DNA from: a virus
Virus record (IMG/VR): IMGVR_UViG_3300048927_000054
Location: 1 to 20,578 of that record
Strand: one strand, 5' to 3'
Length of the DNA stretch: 20,578 bases
The notes below the pieces were generated by a model. It was given only the letters and a program-made list of their open reading frames with translations. It was not told the origin of the DNA and searched no databases. Both the position numbers and the translations under genes were made by a program. Shown piece by piece: positions 1 to 6,219 of the stretch; position 1 is the stretch's first letter, and every line of letters begins with the position of its first letter.

Positions 1-2
1 GG

Positions 3-191
3 GAGCGTCATGACCGTAACTTACGCCGTATATCAACCCTTGAGACTGACCTGAAGCTGATTAAAAACGCCCTAAGCATCCTCCTTGCGATGTCTGAGGC
101 CAGTACCGCTGTCGGAAATGAGCGATTCAGAACCGAGATAGACCGGCTGATTGCGAAAATGGAGACCCACAGCGATGACGAACAGCGCTAA
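3..191 (+). CDS. 3' end of an unidentified phage gene (partial)
   Basis: An open frame enters from the left edge and stops at TAA 189-191, giving 62 visible residues; the start lies outside the window. The visible part is highly charged and looks helical, with leucines and isoleucines spaced as in a coiled coil (around LETDLKLIKNALSILLAMSE) and a polar C-terminus ending SDDEQR. It overlaps the start of the next gene by 17 bases, which fits a compact late phage operon. I do not recognise the family. The lack of stops across the full available frame, together with the overlap, is the main support that it is real. Confidence 0.5.
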   Translation, partial: ERHDRNLRRISTLETDLKLIKNALSILLAMSEASTAVGNERFRTEIDRLIAKMETHSDDEQR

Positions 192-480
192 ATATAATCA
201 CAAACGTAGCCTGATAGTTGGCTGCGTTCTCACCATGATGACACTCATCTGCATTGCAATGACCTGCCTGTTTGTTTACGTGACAAATGATGCAAACCGC
301 CAGATTGAAAACATCCGCAATGATTACCGCAAGGTTGCCGAGCGACGCGATGCAAAGGTGGCCAGCCTTGCTAATCAGGTGGCATCCCTTCAGCAGCAGA
401 TGAGTTCATTACCAGATCGCACAGCCAACAAGACTGCCGCACAGGTCAAGCAGGTAGTGAAGGAGGATGAGGGCAAATGA
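175..480 (+). CDS. Small membrane-anchored coiled-coil protein at head of lysis cassette
   Basis: This is a 101-aa protein beginning MTNSAKYNHKRS. I chose the ATG at 175 over the upstream in-frame TTG at 151 because the extra eight residues lie inside the preceding gene and add nothing recognisable. A basic N-terminus (KYNHKR) is followed by one hydrophobic segment at about residues 13-36, then a long charged stretch (about 38-80) with heptad-like spacing. This predicts N-in/C-out topology with a periplasmic coiled coil. Its stop overlaps the endolysin start (ATGA). The topology resembles an inner-membrane spanin, but a separate Rz/Rz1 pair lies downstream, so its role is open: lysis accessory, antiholin-like factor or something else. 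I do not recognise a named family. Confidence 0.75.
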   Translation: MTNSAKYNHKRSLIVGCVLTMMTLICIAMTCLFVYVTNDANRQIENIRNDYRKVAERRDAKVASLANQVASLQQQMSSLPDRTANKTAAQVKQVVKEDEGK

Positions 481-1016
481 CGAAAGACGAAATCTTTAGC
501 GCCATCCTCGGCAAAGAAGGGGGTTACGTTAATAACCCGGCAGACAAAGGCGGACCAACCAACTGGGGTATCACTCAGGCGGTCGCAAGAGCACACGGTT
601 ATACCGGTGACATGAAAGACCTCACCCAATCTCAGGCTCTGAATATTCTTGAATCAGATTACTGGGTCGGTCCGCGATTCGACCAGGTCTCTCAGGTCAA
701 TAATGCGATCGCTGTAGAGCTAACCGACACCGGCGTAAACATGGGGCCATCGGTTGCCGCAAAGTTTCTTCAGCGTTCCCTGAACGTGTTTAACAATCAG
801 GGCAAGCTTTACGCTGACATCGTGGCAGACGGTCAGATTGGCCCGCGCACTATCACCGCACTGCGATCATTCCTTTCCGCACGTAGTCGCGATGGCGAGA
901 AGGTGATGCTTAAAGCGCTGAACAGCCTGCAGGGCGCACGGTACATTGAGCTGGCAGAATCCAGAGCAGCTAACGAGACATTCGCCTACGGATGGTTTGA
1001 GAGGGTGGAAATCTGA
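477..1016 (+). CDS. Endolysin, GH108-type N-acetylmuramidase
   Basis: A 179-aa peptidoglycan hydrolase that cleaves the glycan strand at the end of infection. The N-terminal half (about residues 5-90) has the glycoside hydrolase 108 signature KEGGYVNNPADKGGPTNWGIT, with E14 in the KEGGY motif as the expected catalytic acid. The C-terminal half (about 91-170) fits the small peptidoglycan-binding domain found with this family, including NMGPSVAAKFLQ and DGQIGPRT. There is no signal peptide or SAR segment, so release should depend on a holin. The start has a strong Shine-Dalgarno, AAGGAGG at 460-466, and overlaps the preceding stop. P22 itself uses a different lysozyme type (gp19), so this cassette was exchanged relative to P22. 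Confidence 0.93.
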   Translation: MTKDEIFSAILGKEGGYVNNPADKGGPTNWGITQAVARAHGYTGDMKDLTQSQALNILESDYWVGPRFDQVSQVNNAIAVELTDTGVNMGPSVAAKFLQRSLNVFNNQGKLYADIVADGQIGPRTITALRSFLSARSRDGEKVMLKALNSLQGARYIELAESRAANETFAYGWFERVEI

Positions 1017-1270
1017 TGGACGCCTTAAGCATGCTGCGCGGTTCAAGTGGCAACATCTCGCTAAGCCGTACTCAGGCCATTCTCGGCTTCCTGGTGTGTA
1101 GCGGCATCCTCATCTGGCAGGCCTATAAAGGCGAGTTGAGCGAAGCAATCTTTATCGCTTATTTCGGCTTCTCAACAGCCGGATACATCGGTGCGAAGAA
1201 AATCGCATCCGACAAAGACCTGAGCGAACAGAAGCTGGATGCAGGCATCGATCCCGGAGCTAAGCCATGA
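1016..1270 (+). CDS. Two-helix holin candidate
   Basis: An 84-aa membrane protein whose ATG shares bases with the endolysin stop (TGATG). It has two hydrophobic segments, about residues 20-37 and 43-62, joined by a short polar loop (KGELSE), with a charged, hydrophilic C-terminal tail (KKIASDKDLSEQ). Small size, two membrane helices, charged tail and position between endolysin and spanins are typical of phage holins that permeabilise the inner membrane and free the endolysin. The segment SLSRTQAILGFLVCSG resembles small phage membrane proteins often annotated as holin or DUF2644-like, but I name no family firmly. The gene following the endolysin rather than preceding it is unlike P22. Confidence 0.75.
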   Translation: MDALSMLRGSSGNISLSRTQAILGFLVCSGILIWQAYKGELSEAIFIAYFGFSTAGYIGAKKIASDKDLSEQKLDAGIDPGAKP

Positions 1271-1536
1271 CCATTGAATTCATCCTCGGCATTATCGGCG
1301 TCATTGTTGCTGCCGTGATGACGGCATTCGGCATTGGTCACTCTAAAGGCAAGGCGAAAGCAGAGGCCTCTGCCACTGAGCGAGAAACCAAAGCGGCTAT
1401 TGAGTCCCAGCAAGCAGTATCTAAGCGCCAGCAAGAAACCATCAAAGGAGCTGCAGATGTACAGGAAACTGTTTCCCGCATGCCTGGCAGCGCTGTTGAC
1501 GACGAGCTGCTCCGTGACTGGACCCGCAAGGACTGA
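1267..1536 (+). CDS. Rz: Rz-like inner-membrane spanin
   Basis: An 89-aa protein, translationally coupled to the holin candidate by an ATGA overlap. One N-terminal membrane segment (about residues 4-24, FILGIIGVIVAAVMTAFGIG) is followed by a long alanine-, lysine- and glutamine-rich helix (26-70), the i-spanin arrangement. The end, DDELLRDWTRKD, is typical of short Rz-like proteins of enterobacterial phages. It should pair across the periplasm with the outer-membrane lipoprotein encoded in the overlapping frame, and the complex fuses the two membranes as the last lysis step. It is shorter than lambda Rz (153 aa) but in the range of other short spanins. The overlapping Rz1 frame is the strongest support. 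Confidence 0.88.
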   Translation: MTIEFILGIIGVIVAAVMTAFGIGHSKGKAKAEASATERETKAAIESQQAVSKRQQETIKGAADVQETVSRMPGSAVDDELLRDWTRKD

Positions 1537-1678
1537 GGTAATCGATACGGCGTGCCTGTGGTCGAATCCCATCATCCTTACCAGAGCTGATGTCCTGGCT
1601 CTGGATGATGCAACCAAGCAGGCCATTCTGGTTCACAACAAAACGTGGAAGGCCAACTGCGGAACGGTGACCCAATGA
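1457..1678 (+). CDS. Rz1: Rz1-like outer-membrane lipoprotein spanin
   Basis: A 73-aa protein starting at ATG 1457 with a good Shine-Dalgarno (AAAGGAG, 1444-1450). It is read in the +1 frame relative to Rz, inside the last 80 bases of that gene, and runs 142 bases past the Rz stop. The N-terminus MYRKLFPACLAALLTTSC is a lipoprotein signal with Cys18 as the likely lipidated residue; the -3 position is Thr rather than the preferred Leu, so the lipobox is imperfect. The mature part (ACLWSNPIILTRADVL, then LVHNKTWKANCG) matches the Rz1-like type common in enterobacterial prophages. It is the o-spanin partner of Rz. The frame opens further upstream, but only this start gives a lipoprotein. Confidence 0.88.
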   Translation: MYRKLFPACLAALLTTSCSVTGPARTEVIDTACLWSNPIILTRADVLALDDATKQAILVHNKTWKANCGTVTQ

Positions 1679-1845
1679 GTGGTTACTCAATCTACAACAT
1701 CCTCTCTGGTGCCTGCATAGGCGCATTGGTAATGACGTGGATAGGCTTCTGGATTCACCAGCGTCAGGAGAAGCGGCACCGCAAAGAATTAAGCAGGATG
1801 CAGCAGCAGATCATCACCGAAGTAAAGAACAGCCTCAGAAAGTGA
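1675..1845 (+). CDS. Small single-pass membrane protein after the spanins
   Basis: A 56-aa protein starting at ATG 1675, which overlaps the Rz1 stop (ATGA), so its translation is probably coupled; there is no strong Shine-Dalgarno. A hydrophobic segment at about residues 7-28 is followed by a strongly basic, helical tail (HQRQEKRHRKELSRMQQQ). The charge distribution predicts N-out/C-in topology. An in-frame GTG upstream at 1645 lies inside Rz1 and is less likely. I do not recognise the family. Its position suggests a lysis accessory or late moron, but nothing in the sequence proves a function. A short intergenic stretch (1846-1896) follows, in which I see no terminator or convincing promoter. 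Confidence 0.65.
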   Translation: MSGYSIYNILSGACIGALVMTWIGFWIHQRQEKRHRKELSRMQQQIITEVKNSLRK

Positions 1846-1896
1846 CCATCACTTAGCTCATATCCGTGGGCTAATTAATGGTTAAAGGAGACTGTC

Positions 1897-2130
1897 ATGG
1901 CATCTAAAGACCTCACCCTTACATCAGATTGGCAGCAAATAACTGACGGCACACAGGATATGCAGCTGCAGGTGCTAGGCGGAACCATCTGGTTAAGAGA
2001 CTCCCCCAAGAAACCTGCAGTGAATGCGAAGGGCCACATCGTATCGACCATGGAGTGGATTGGCATTACCGCACCCCAGCAGATGTGGGCCAGATCGCAG
2101 GGCAGTAATGCATCAATAATTGTGACGTGA
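1897..2130 (+). CDS. Hypothetical 77-aa protein, probable accessory virion protein
   Basis: A 77-aa protein with a clear Shine-Dalgarno (AAAGGAG at 1884-1890, six bases before the ATG). It has no membrane segment. The sequence alternates polar and hydrophobic residues (LTLTSDWQQITDGTQDMQLQ, then IWLRDSP) and ends ASIIVT, which looks like a small all-beta domain. It is followed after eight bases by the repeat-containing protein and begins what appears to be a capsid-accessory cluster between the lysis and packaging genes. I do not recognise a named family. A small beta-sandwich decoration or fibre-associated protein is a reasonable guess from context only. Confidence 0.7.
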   Translation: MASKDLTLTSDWQQITDGTQDMQLQVLGGTIWLRDSPKKPAVNAKGHIVSTMEWIGITAPQQMWARSQGSNASIIVT

Positions 2131-2138
2131 GGTGAATT

Positions 2139-3140
2139 ATGGCTCTATTCCCACAAAGAGGATTCACCCCAGTCAAAATAGTCATGACCGACCAGGTGAA
2201 GGCGACCAACCTTGAAATTGGCAAGGTTGTAACCAATGCACCCGATCAGCCCGCTGGCGCATCCATTACCGGCGACGCACCAAAGCAGTTTCTTAACCTG
2301 GCGATCCCAAAGGGGCTGCCTGCAGATAGTCTTCCGCCGCCACAAATGAGGACGGGAACGGTAACTACTATTCCAGCTGGTAGTCAGCCAACTGTCGAGA
2401 TGACCGGCACTTATCCGGACTTCGTGGTTAATTTTGCCTTCCCGGCACCCTTAAACGGAAAAGATGCTGAGCAATACAAGCTGAGCATCGGAGAGATAAC
2501 AGCATTGCCTGCTGGAACCCAGCCTACCGCAAGCATAACTGGCGACCATCCAAACCAGTTGCTTAACGTAGGCCTTCCAATACCCAAGAATGGTGACGAT
2601 GGACGCAATGCAACTCTGAAGGTTGGGACGGTCACCACGCTTCCTTATGGGAATCCCGCCACGGTGGAGATTGCCGGAACAGGCCCCGAGCAAGTAGCAA
2701 ACTTCTCTATTCCTGCAGGAAAGGATGCATCAGACCCCATTCCTACATCATTCACTGTAGGCAGCGTCATACAGCTCGCGTCTAACAAAGCGCCAACGGT
2801 TGAGATTACCGGGGCAGCGCCGAAGCAGACGATTAACTTTGGGATACCAGCAGGCGCAAGTGCAACTCCAGCCAATTTCGAAACACTGGTATCGAAGGTG
2901 GTTGCGGCAGGTACTCCAGTGAGTGTCACCTTTGCCAAGAAATACAGCGTGCCGCCGGTCGTTTTACCGAATCCGATATGGAACGGAGATCAGCTGGTTA
3001 TGGGGCAGGCATCAGACATCACAGTCACTGGATGCAAGGTCATCGTTAAGCAATCTGTCGGAACTCTCCTCCTGAACGGCAGCCCATTTAATAACGCACC
3101 TAAAGACGCCTCCTTCAGCATGTTCGTAATCGGCAACTAA
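2139..3140 (+). CDS. Repeat-containing fibre-like structural protein (five 45-aa repeats)
   Basis: A 333-aa protein with Shine-Dalgarno TGAGGTGA at 2128-2135. After about 24 N-terminal residues it holds five tandem repeats: the conserved glycine opening each unit falls at residues 28, 73, 118, 163 and 208, exactly 45 apart. The approximate consensus is 'xVGxVTTLPAGxxPTVEITG' followed by 'xxPxQxxNFxIPxG'. Such repeats occur in phage head fibres, tail fibres and baseplate proteins, where they form beta-rich, probably trimeric stalks. The C-terminal 85 residues are a different, beta-rich domain (KKYSVPPVVLPNPIW ... FSMFVIGN) that may be the exposed tip. Neighbours with head-fibre features suggest capsid surface attachment, but tail attachment cannot be excluded. 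No enzymatic motif is visible. Confidence 0.82.
   Translation: MALFPQRGFTPVKIVMTDQVKATNLEIGKVVTNAPDQPAGASITGDAPKQFLNLAIPKGLPADSLPPPQMRTGTVTTIPAGSQPTVEMTGTYPDFVVNFAFPAPLNGKDAEQYKLSIGEITALPAGTQPTASITGDHPNQLLNVGLPIPKNGDDGRNATLKVGTVTTLPYGNPATVEIAGTGPEQVANFSIPAGKDASDPIPTSFTVGSVIQLASNKAPTVEITGAAPKQTINFGIPAGASATPANFETLVSKVVAAGTPVSVTFAKKYSVPPVVLPNPIWNGDQLVMGQASDITVTGCKVIVKQSVGTLLLNGSPFNNAPKDASFSMFVIGN
2211..2855 (+). repeat. Five degenerate tandem repeats of 135 bp coding for 45-residue units
   Basis: Units start near 2211, 2346, 2481, 2616 and 2751. Spacing is constant at 45 codons with no indel. Identity is clear in protein (G-x-V/I-T, P-T/A-x-x-I/M-T/A-G, P-x-x-x-x-N, P at the unit end) but low in DNA, which indicates old duplication with purifying selection on spacing rather than recent slippage. 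The first unit is the most divergent. Each unit's C-terminal linker differs in sequence but not in length. Confidence 0.85.
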
Positions 3141-3152
3141 GAGGAAATAACC

Positions 3153-3419
3153 ATGTCGCTTAAGCGCAACCAACTGCCTCGCTACCAGGGTAAAGACAAC
3201 CAGGTGCTGGCACTCAAAATCAAAGAAGTGCGTCAGGATGTAGATGGCGCTGGTTACATTGTGCCTGAAGATGATTTTTACCCTGAGTTTCAGGTGTCAG
3301 GTGAGTACATGAGTAAGTATCAGCCCAAAGCGGGCGGCTACTACGTCGAGCTGATTGATGGCGATCCGATTTACATGGATGCCAAAGACTTCTCCAAGCA
3401 ATACACACTGATGAAGTAA
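3153..3419 (+). CDS. Small protein with duplicated domain shared with the next gene
   Basis: An 88-aa protein that follows the repeat protein by 12 bases, with an AGAGGAAAT ribosome site. The sequence VLALKIKEVRQDVDGAGY, the central QVSGEYMSKYQPKAGGYY and the end GDPIYMDAKDFSKQY match, in order and spacing, the first about 82 residues of the next gene's product, so the two are paralogues. It lacks the head-fibre-like extension of that protein and consists of the shared domain only. It has no membrane segment or signal peptide. I infer a small virion surface or capsid-binding domain that could compete with, or sit beside, the longer paralogue. The family is not firmly recognised. Confidence 0.75.
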   Translation: MSLKRNQLPRYQGKDNQVLALKIKEVRQDVDGAGYIVPEDDFYPEFQVSGEYMSKYQPKAGGYYVELIDGDPIYMDAKDFSKQYTLMK

Positions 3420-3431
3420 CTAGGGGAAAAC

Positions 3432-3947
3432 ATGAAACGCCAATGGCCTACCTACAGCGACACGGACAACAACTTTGTTTATGCGCTACCCATTAAGTCA
3501 ATCAGGCAGACAGTAGACGGTTACGCCTACGCCAGCTTTGATGGTGACTTTGATGAGCAATACCTCTCACCGCAATTCATGGGCATCTTCCGGCCAGTAG
3601 TAGGCGGATACCTGTTTACCAGCGCATCAGGTGAACTGCTCTACATGAGCAAGGCCAAGTTTGAAGCGCAGTACAGTGCAGCCGGAGCTGCCGCAACATG
3701 GGCGAGCATCACCGGCAAGCCAGCGACATTTGCACCGACCATCGGCACGACTGCTACAACAGCGATGGCGGGCAATAAGACGCCAACGTCAGCAGAGCGT
3801 GGTGGTGTACTGCAACAGGCAGCAGAGGCAGCTATCCCGGCTCAGGCGGTTGCAGACATTGCCGCAGCACAGACCTCAATCAACACCATCGTGACAAAGG
3901 TCAACAGCATCCTCACCAAGCTGAAGGCCGGTGGCGAACTCGCGTAG
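3432..3947 (+). CDS. Head-fibre-like protein: paralogous N-domain plus fibre C-terminus
   Basis: A 171-aa protein. Residues 1-82 are homologous to the preceding 88-aa protein (ALPIKSIRQTVDG, VVGGYLF, YMSKAKFEAQY). A middle segment, WASITGKPATFAPTIG (90-105) followed by TPTSAERGGVLQQAA (117-131), is of the kind found in phage head- and tail-fibre proteins. The C-terminus (about 140-168) is a helical, probably trimeric coiled coil, INTIVTKVNSILTKLKAGG, like the end of Phage_fiber_2/head-fibre proteins such as the phi29 gp8.5 group. I infer that the N-terminal domain and the helical C-terminus serve for capsid attachment and trimerisation, but which end binds the capsid is unknown. It ends the accessory cluster; 52 bases with a small hairpin follow. 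Confidence 0.78.
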   Translation: MKRQWPTYSDTDNNFVYALPIKSIRQTVDGYAYASFDGDFDEQYLSPQFMGIFRPVVGGYLFTSASGELLYMSKAKFEAQYSAAGAAATWASITGKPATFAPTIGTTATTAMAGNKTPTSAERGGVLQQAAEAAIPAQAVADIAAAQTSINTIVTKVNSILTKLKAGGELA

Positions 3948-3955
3948 TCATTACA

Positions 3956-3975
3956 GAGCATCTCAAGGGGTGCTC
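3956..3975 (+). other. Intergenic hairpin GAGCA/TGCTC
   Basis: GAGCA (3956-3960) pairs with TGCTC (3971-3975) around a ten-base loop in the 52-base gap between the head-fibre-like gene and the 80-aa gene. No T-tract follows, so it is not a standard intrinsic terminator. It could be an mRNA-stability hairpin or chance. Confidence 0.35.
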
Positions 3976-3999
3976 GATAATGATAACAGGAGACTAAAA

Positions 4000-4242
4000 A
4001 TGTCCGACTTGAACATGCAAACATCGCTGACCGACCAACAGAGACTCCGCTTAGAGCTCCTGTCACTGGTGCAGTACGACACTGCCGCCGCTCAGGATGC
4101 CATCGCAGAGATTAAAGACGATCAGCTGAAGTTCGAACTATTCAAGCGCCAGTACGCACTCGCACAGGGTGAACCTACTGCCGTATCCCGCACAACCAAA
4201 GCTATCCGGGGCATGAAAGAAGCTCTGGAGCTGTTTCAGTAA
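4000..4242 (+). CDS. Hypothetical 80-aa helical protein preceding the small terminase
   Basis: An 80-aa protein. The ATG at 4000 with Shine-Dalgarno ACAGGAGA (3986-3993) was preferred over an upstream in-frame ATG at 3931, which lies inside the previous gene. The sequence is largely charged and helical ([47 protein letters not shown]) with no membrane segment or recognisable motif. It sits 11 bases before gene 3. I do not know a function. The position next to the terminase could mean a role in packaging or simply a conserved small late gene. Confidence 0.72.
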   Translation: MSDLNMQTSLTDQQRLRLELLSLVQYDTAAAQDAIAEIKDDQLKFELFKRQYALAQGEPTAVSRTTKAIRGMKEALELFQ

Positions 4243-4253
4243 GAGAGAAACAT

Positions 4254-4742
4254 ATGGCAGCACCAAAGGGTAACCGATTCTGGGAGGCCCGCAGCAGTCA
4301 CGGGCGTAGTCCTAAGTTTGAGTCACCCGAGCAACTATGGGCTGCCTGTTGCGAATACTTCCAGTGGGTAGAAGAGCATCCACTGTGGGAGATGAAAGCA
4401 TTTGCCTACCAGGGTGAAGTGACACAAACGCCTATTGCGAAGATGCGGGCTATGACGCTCACCGGCTTAACTCTGTTTCTGGATATCACTTTAGAGACGT
4501 GGCGAGTGTATCGCTCCAGAGAAGACTTATCTGAAGTCACTACGCGAGCAGAGCAAGTTATCTATGACCAGAAGTTCTCTGGCGCTGCGGCTGACCTGCT
4601 TAACGCCAATATCATCGCCCGCGACCTTGGGCTGAAAGAGCAATCGCAAGTCGAAGACGTGACACCTGATAAGGGAGATCGTGATAAGCGACGCTCTCGC
4701 ATTAAGGAGTTACTGAGCCGTGGTGGAAGAAGCGATTCTTGA
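4254..4742 (+). CDS. 3: Small terminase subunit, P22 gp3-like
   Basis: A 162-aa DNA-recognition subunit of the packaging motor; P22 gp3 is also 162 aa. The N-terminus [20 protein letters not shown], the core ([38 protein letters not shown]) and the end ([20 protein letters not shown]) match P22 gp3 as I remember it at most positions. In P22, gp3 forms a nonameric ring, binds the pac site within its own gene and regulates headful initiation by gp2. The basic C-terminal tail (KRRSRIK) is the DNA- and gp2-interacting end in P22. The gene overlaps the large terminase by 23 bases. P22-like packaging specificity, hence P22-type transduction behaviour, is an inference from the similarity. Confidence 0.97.
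   Translation: MAAPKGNRFWEARSSHGRSPKFESPEQLWAACCEYFQWVEEHPLWEMKAFAYQGEVTQTPIAKMRAMTLTGLTLFLDITLETWRVYRSREDLSEVTTRAEQVIYDQKFSGAAADLLNANIIARDLGLKEQSQVEDVTPDKGDRDKRRSRIKELLSRGGRSDS
4522..4543 (+). other. Probable pac site inside gene 3 (P22-type)
   Basis: The 22 bases at 4522-4543 correspond to the P22 pac core as I recall it, with 19 of 22 positions the same. The differences are at positions 5 (C for T), 18 (A for G) and 19 (C for T). The site lies in the codons for [12 protein letters not shown], the same codons as in P22. In P22 this asymmetric site is recognised by gp3 and the packaging series begins near it, running rightwards into gene 2. The comparison is from memory. Confidence 0.7.
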
Positions 4743-6219
4743 TGACATGTCAGAAGAAGAGCAAATCGAGTTGCTTGAGCTTCTGGAGGCCGAAGAGCAG
4801 TACAGCAAGACACACGCTCTCTACGAGTTTGTGCCCTACACGAAGCAAAGAGAGTTCATTGATGCAGGCAGCGGGTATACAGAACGCTGCTTCATGGCCG
4901 GAAACCAGCTAGGCAAATCATTCACTGGTGGCGCAGAGGTTGCATTCCACCTGACCGGAAGGTACCCCGGCACCAAAGGCTATCCTCAGGATGCAGCCTG
5001 GCAGGGCGAGTGGGGTGGCAAACGCTTCGACTCCCCTGTTGTTTTCTGGGTAGGTGGCGAGACAAACGAAACCATCACCAAGACTACGCAGCGCATCCTG
5101 TGTGGTCGTATTGAAGAGAACGACGGCCCCGGATACGGCGCACTGCCTAAAGAAGACATCATCAGCTGGAAGAAGTCTCCGTTCGGGCCAAACCTTGTCG
5201 ATCACATTCTTATTCGTCATCACAATGAGGATGGCGTAGAGGATGGCATGTCCATCTGCTACTTCAAGCCATACTCGCAAGGCCGTCAGCGCTGGCAGGG
5301 TGACACCATTCACGGCGTCTGGTTCGATGAGGAGCCACCTTACAGCATCTACGCTGAGGGCCTGACTCGTACGAACAAATACGGCCAGTTCTCGATTCTG
5401 ACGTTCACACCGCTGATGGGCATGTCAGATGTCGTCATTAAGTTTCTGAAGAACCCCAGCAAAGCTCAGAAGGTAGTCAACATGACTATCTATGACGCCG
5501 ACCATTACACGGAAGAGCAGAAAGAGCGGATCATCGCTTCATACCCTGAGCATGAGCGAGAGGCCCGAGCGCGCGGAATCCCAACCATGGGTAGTGGTCG
5601 CATATTCCAGATACCCGAAGAGACCATTAAGTGCCAGCCGTTCGAATGCCCGGAACACTTCTACGTCATCAACGCAATGGACTTCGGATGGGACCACCCA
5701 CAGGCTCAGATACAACTCTGGTGGGATAAAGACGCCGATAAGATTTATATCGCTCAAGTCTGGAAGGCGGCGGAGAAGACTGCTGTCCAGGCATGGGGCG
5801 CTGTTAAAGCATGGAACAAAGGCATCCCCTGCGCATGGCCACATGATGGTCATCAGCATGAGAAAGGCGGAGGCGAGCAGCTTAAAGGGCAGTATGCAGA
5901 TGCAGGTTTCATGATGCTGCCTGAGCATGCGACATGGCCTGATGGAGGTAACGCAGTAGAGCCTGGCCTAATCGAGATGCGTGACATGATGCTGGACGGA
6001 CGATTTCAGGTATTCAACACCTGCGAGCCCTTCTTTGATGAGTTCCGCCTCTATCACCGCGATGAAAACGGCAAGATAGTCAAGCTCAACGATGACGTGT
6101 TATCAGCCGTCCGTTACGCCTACATGATGCGCAGGTACGCAAGATTGATGCGTGACATCAAGAAGCCCAAAGAGAAGAAATTACCGGCGCCAATTCGCCC
6201 AATTCCCCGGAGAAAATAA
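4720..6219 (+). CDS. 2: Large terminase subunit (ATPase-nuclease), P22 gp2-like
   Basis: The packaging motor, 499 aa as in P22. The ATPase domain is N-terminal: Walker A AGNQLGKS at residues 60-67 and Walker B GVWFDEE at 199-205 (D203, E204). The nuclease domain is C-terminal, with D321 in [10 protein letters not shown], the [11 protein letters not shown] region (375-385) and the DDVLSAVRY acidic motif (458-466) for metal binding. It cleaves the concatemer at pac and at each headful and drives DNA through the portal. The start is GTG 4720, giving the same length and N-terminal alignment (xxxxAILD) as P22; GTG 4723 is an alternative. AAGGAG at 4704-4709 is the likely ribosome site. No key residue appears missing. 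Confidence 0.98.
   Translation: MVEEAILDDMSEEEQIELLELLEAEEQYSKTHALYEFVPYTKQREFIDAGSGYTERCFMAGNQLGKSFTGGAEVAFHLTGRYPGTKGYPQDAAWQGEWGGKRFDSPVVFWVGGETNETITKTTQRILCGRIEENDGPGYGALPKEDIISWKKSPFGPNLVDHILIRHHNEDGVEDGMSICYFKPYSQGRQRWQGDTIHGVWFDEEPPYSIYAEGLTRTNKYGQFSILTFTPLMGMSDVVIKFLKNPSKAQKVVNMTIYDADHYTEEQKERIIASYPEHEREARARGIPTMGSGRIFQIPEETIKCQPFECPEHFYVINAMDFGWDHPQAQIQLWWDKDADKIYIAQVWKAAEKTAVQAWGAVKAWNKGIPCAWPHDGHQHEKGGGEQLKGQYADAGFMMLPEHATWPDGGNAVEPGLIEMRDMMLDGRFQVFNTCEPFFDEFRLYHRDENGKIVKLNDDVLSAVRYAYMMRRYARLMRDIKKPKEKKLPAPIRPIPRRK

Noticed and set aside
151-174. TTG start giving eight extra residues on the 101-aa membrane protein
   Set aside because: It would put charged residues from the preceding gene's frame before the natural basic N-terminus; ATG 175 is simpler.
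5492-5914. 140-aa plus-strand and 129-aa minus-strand frames inside gene 2
   Set aside because: They overlap the conserved nuclease half of the terminase; the residues look like out-of-frame translation.
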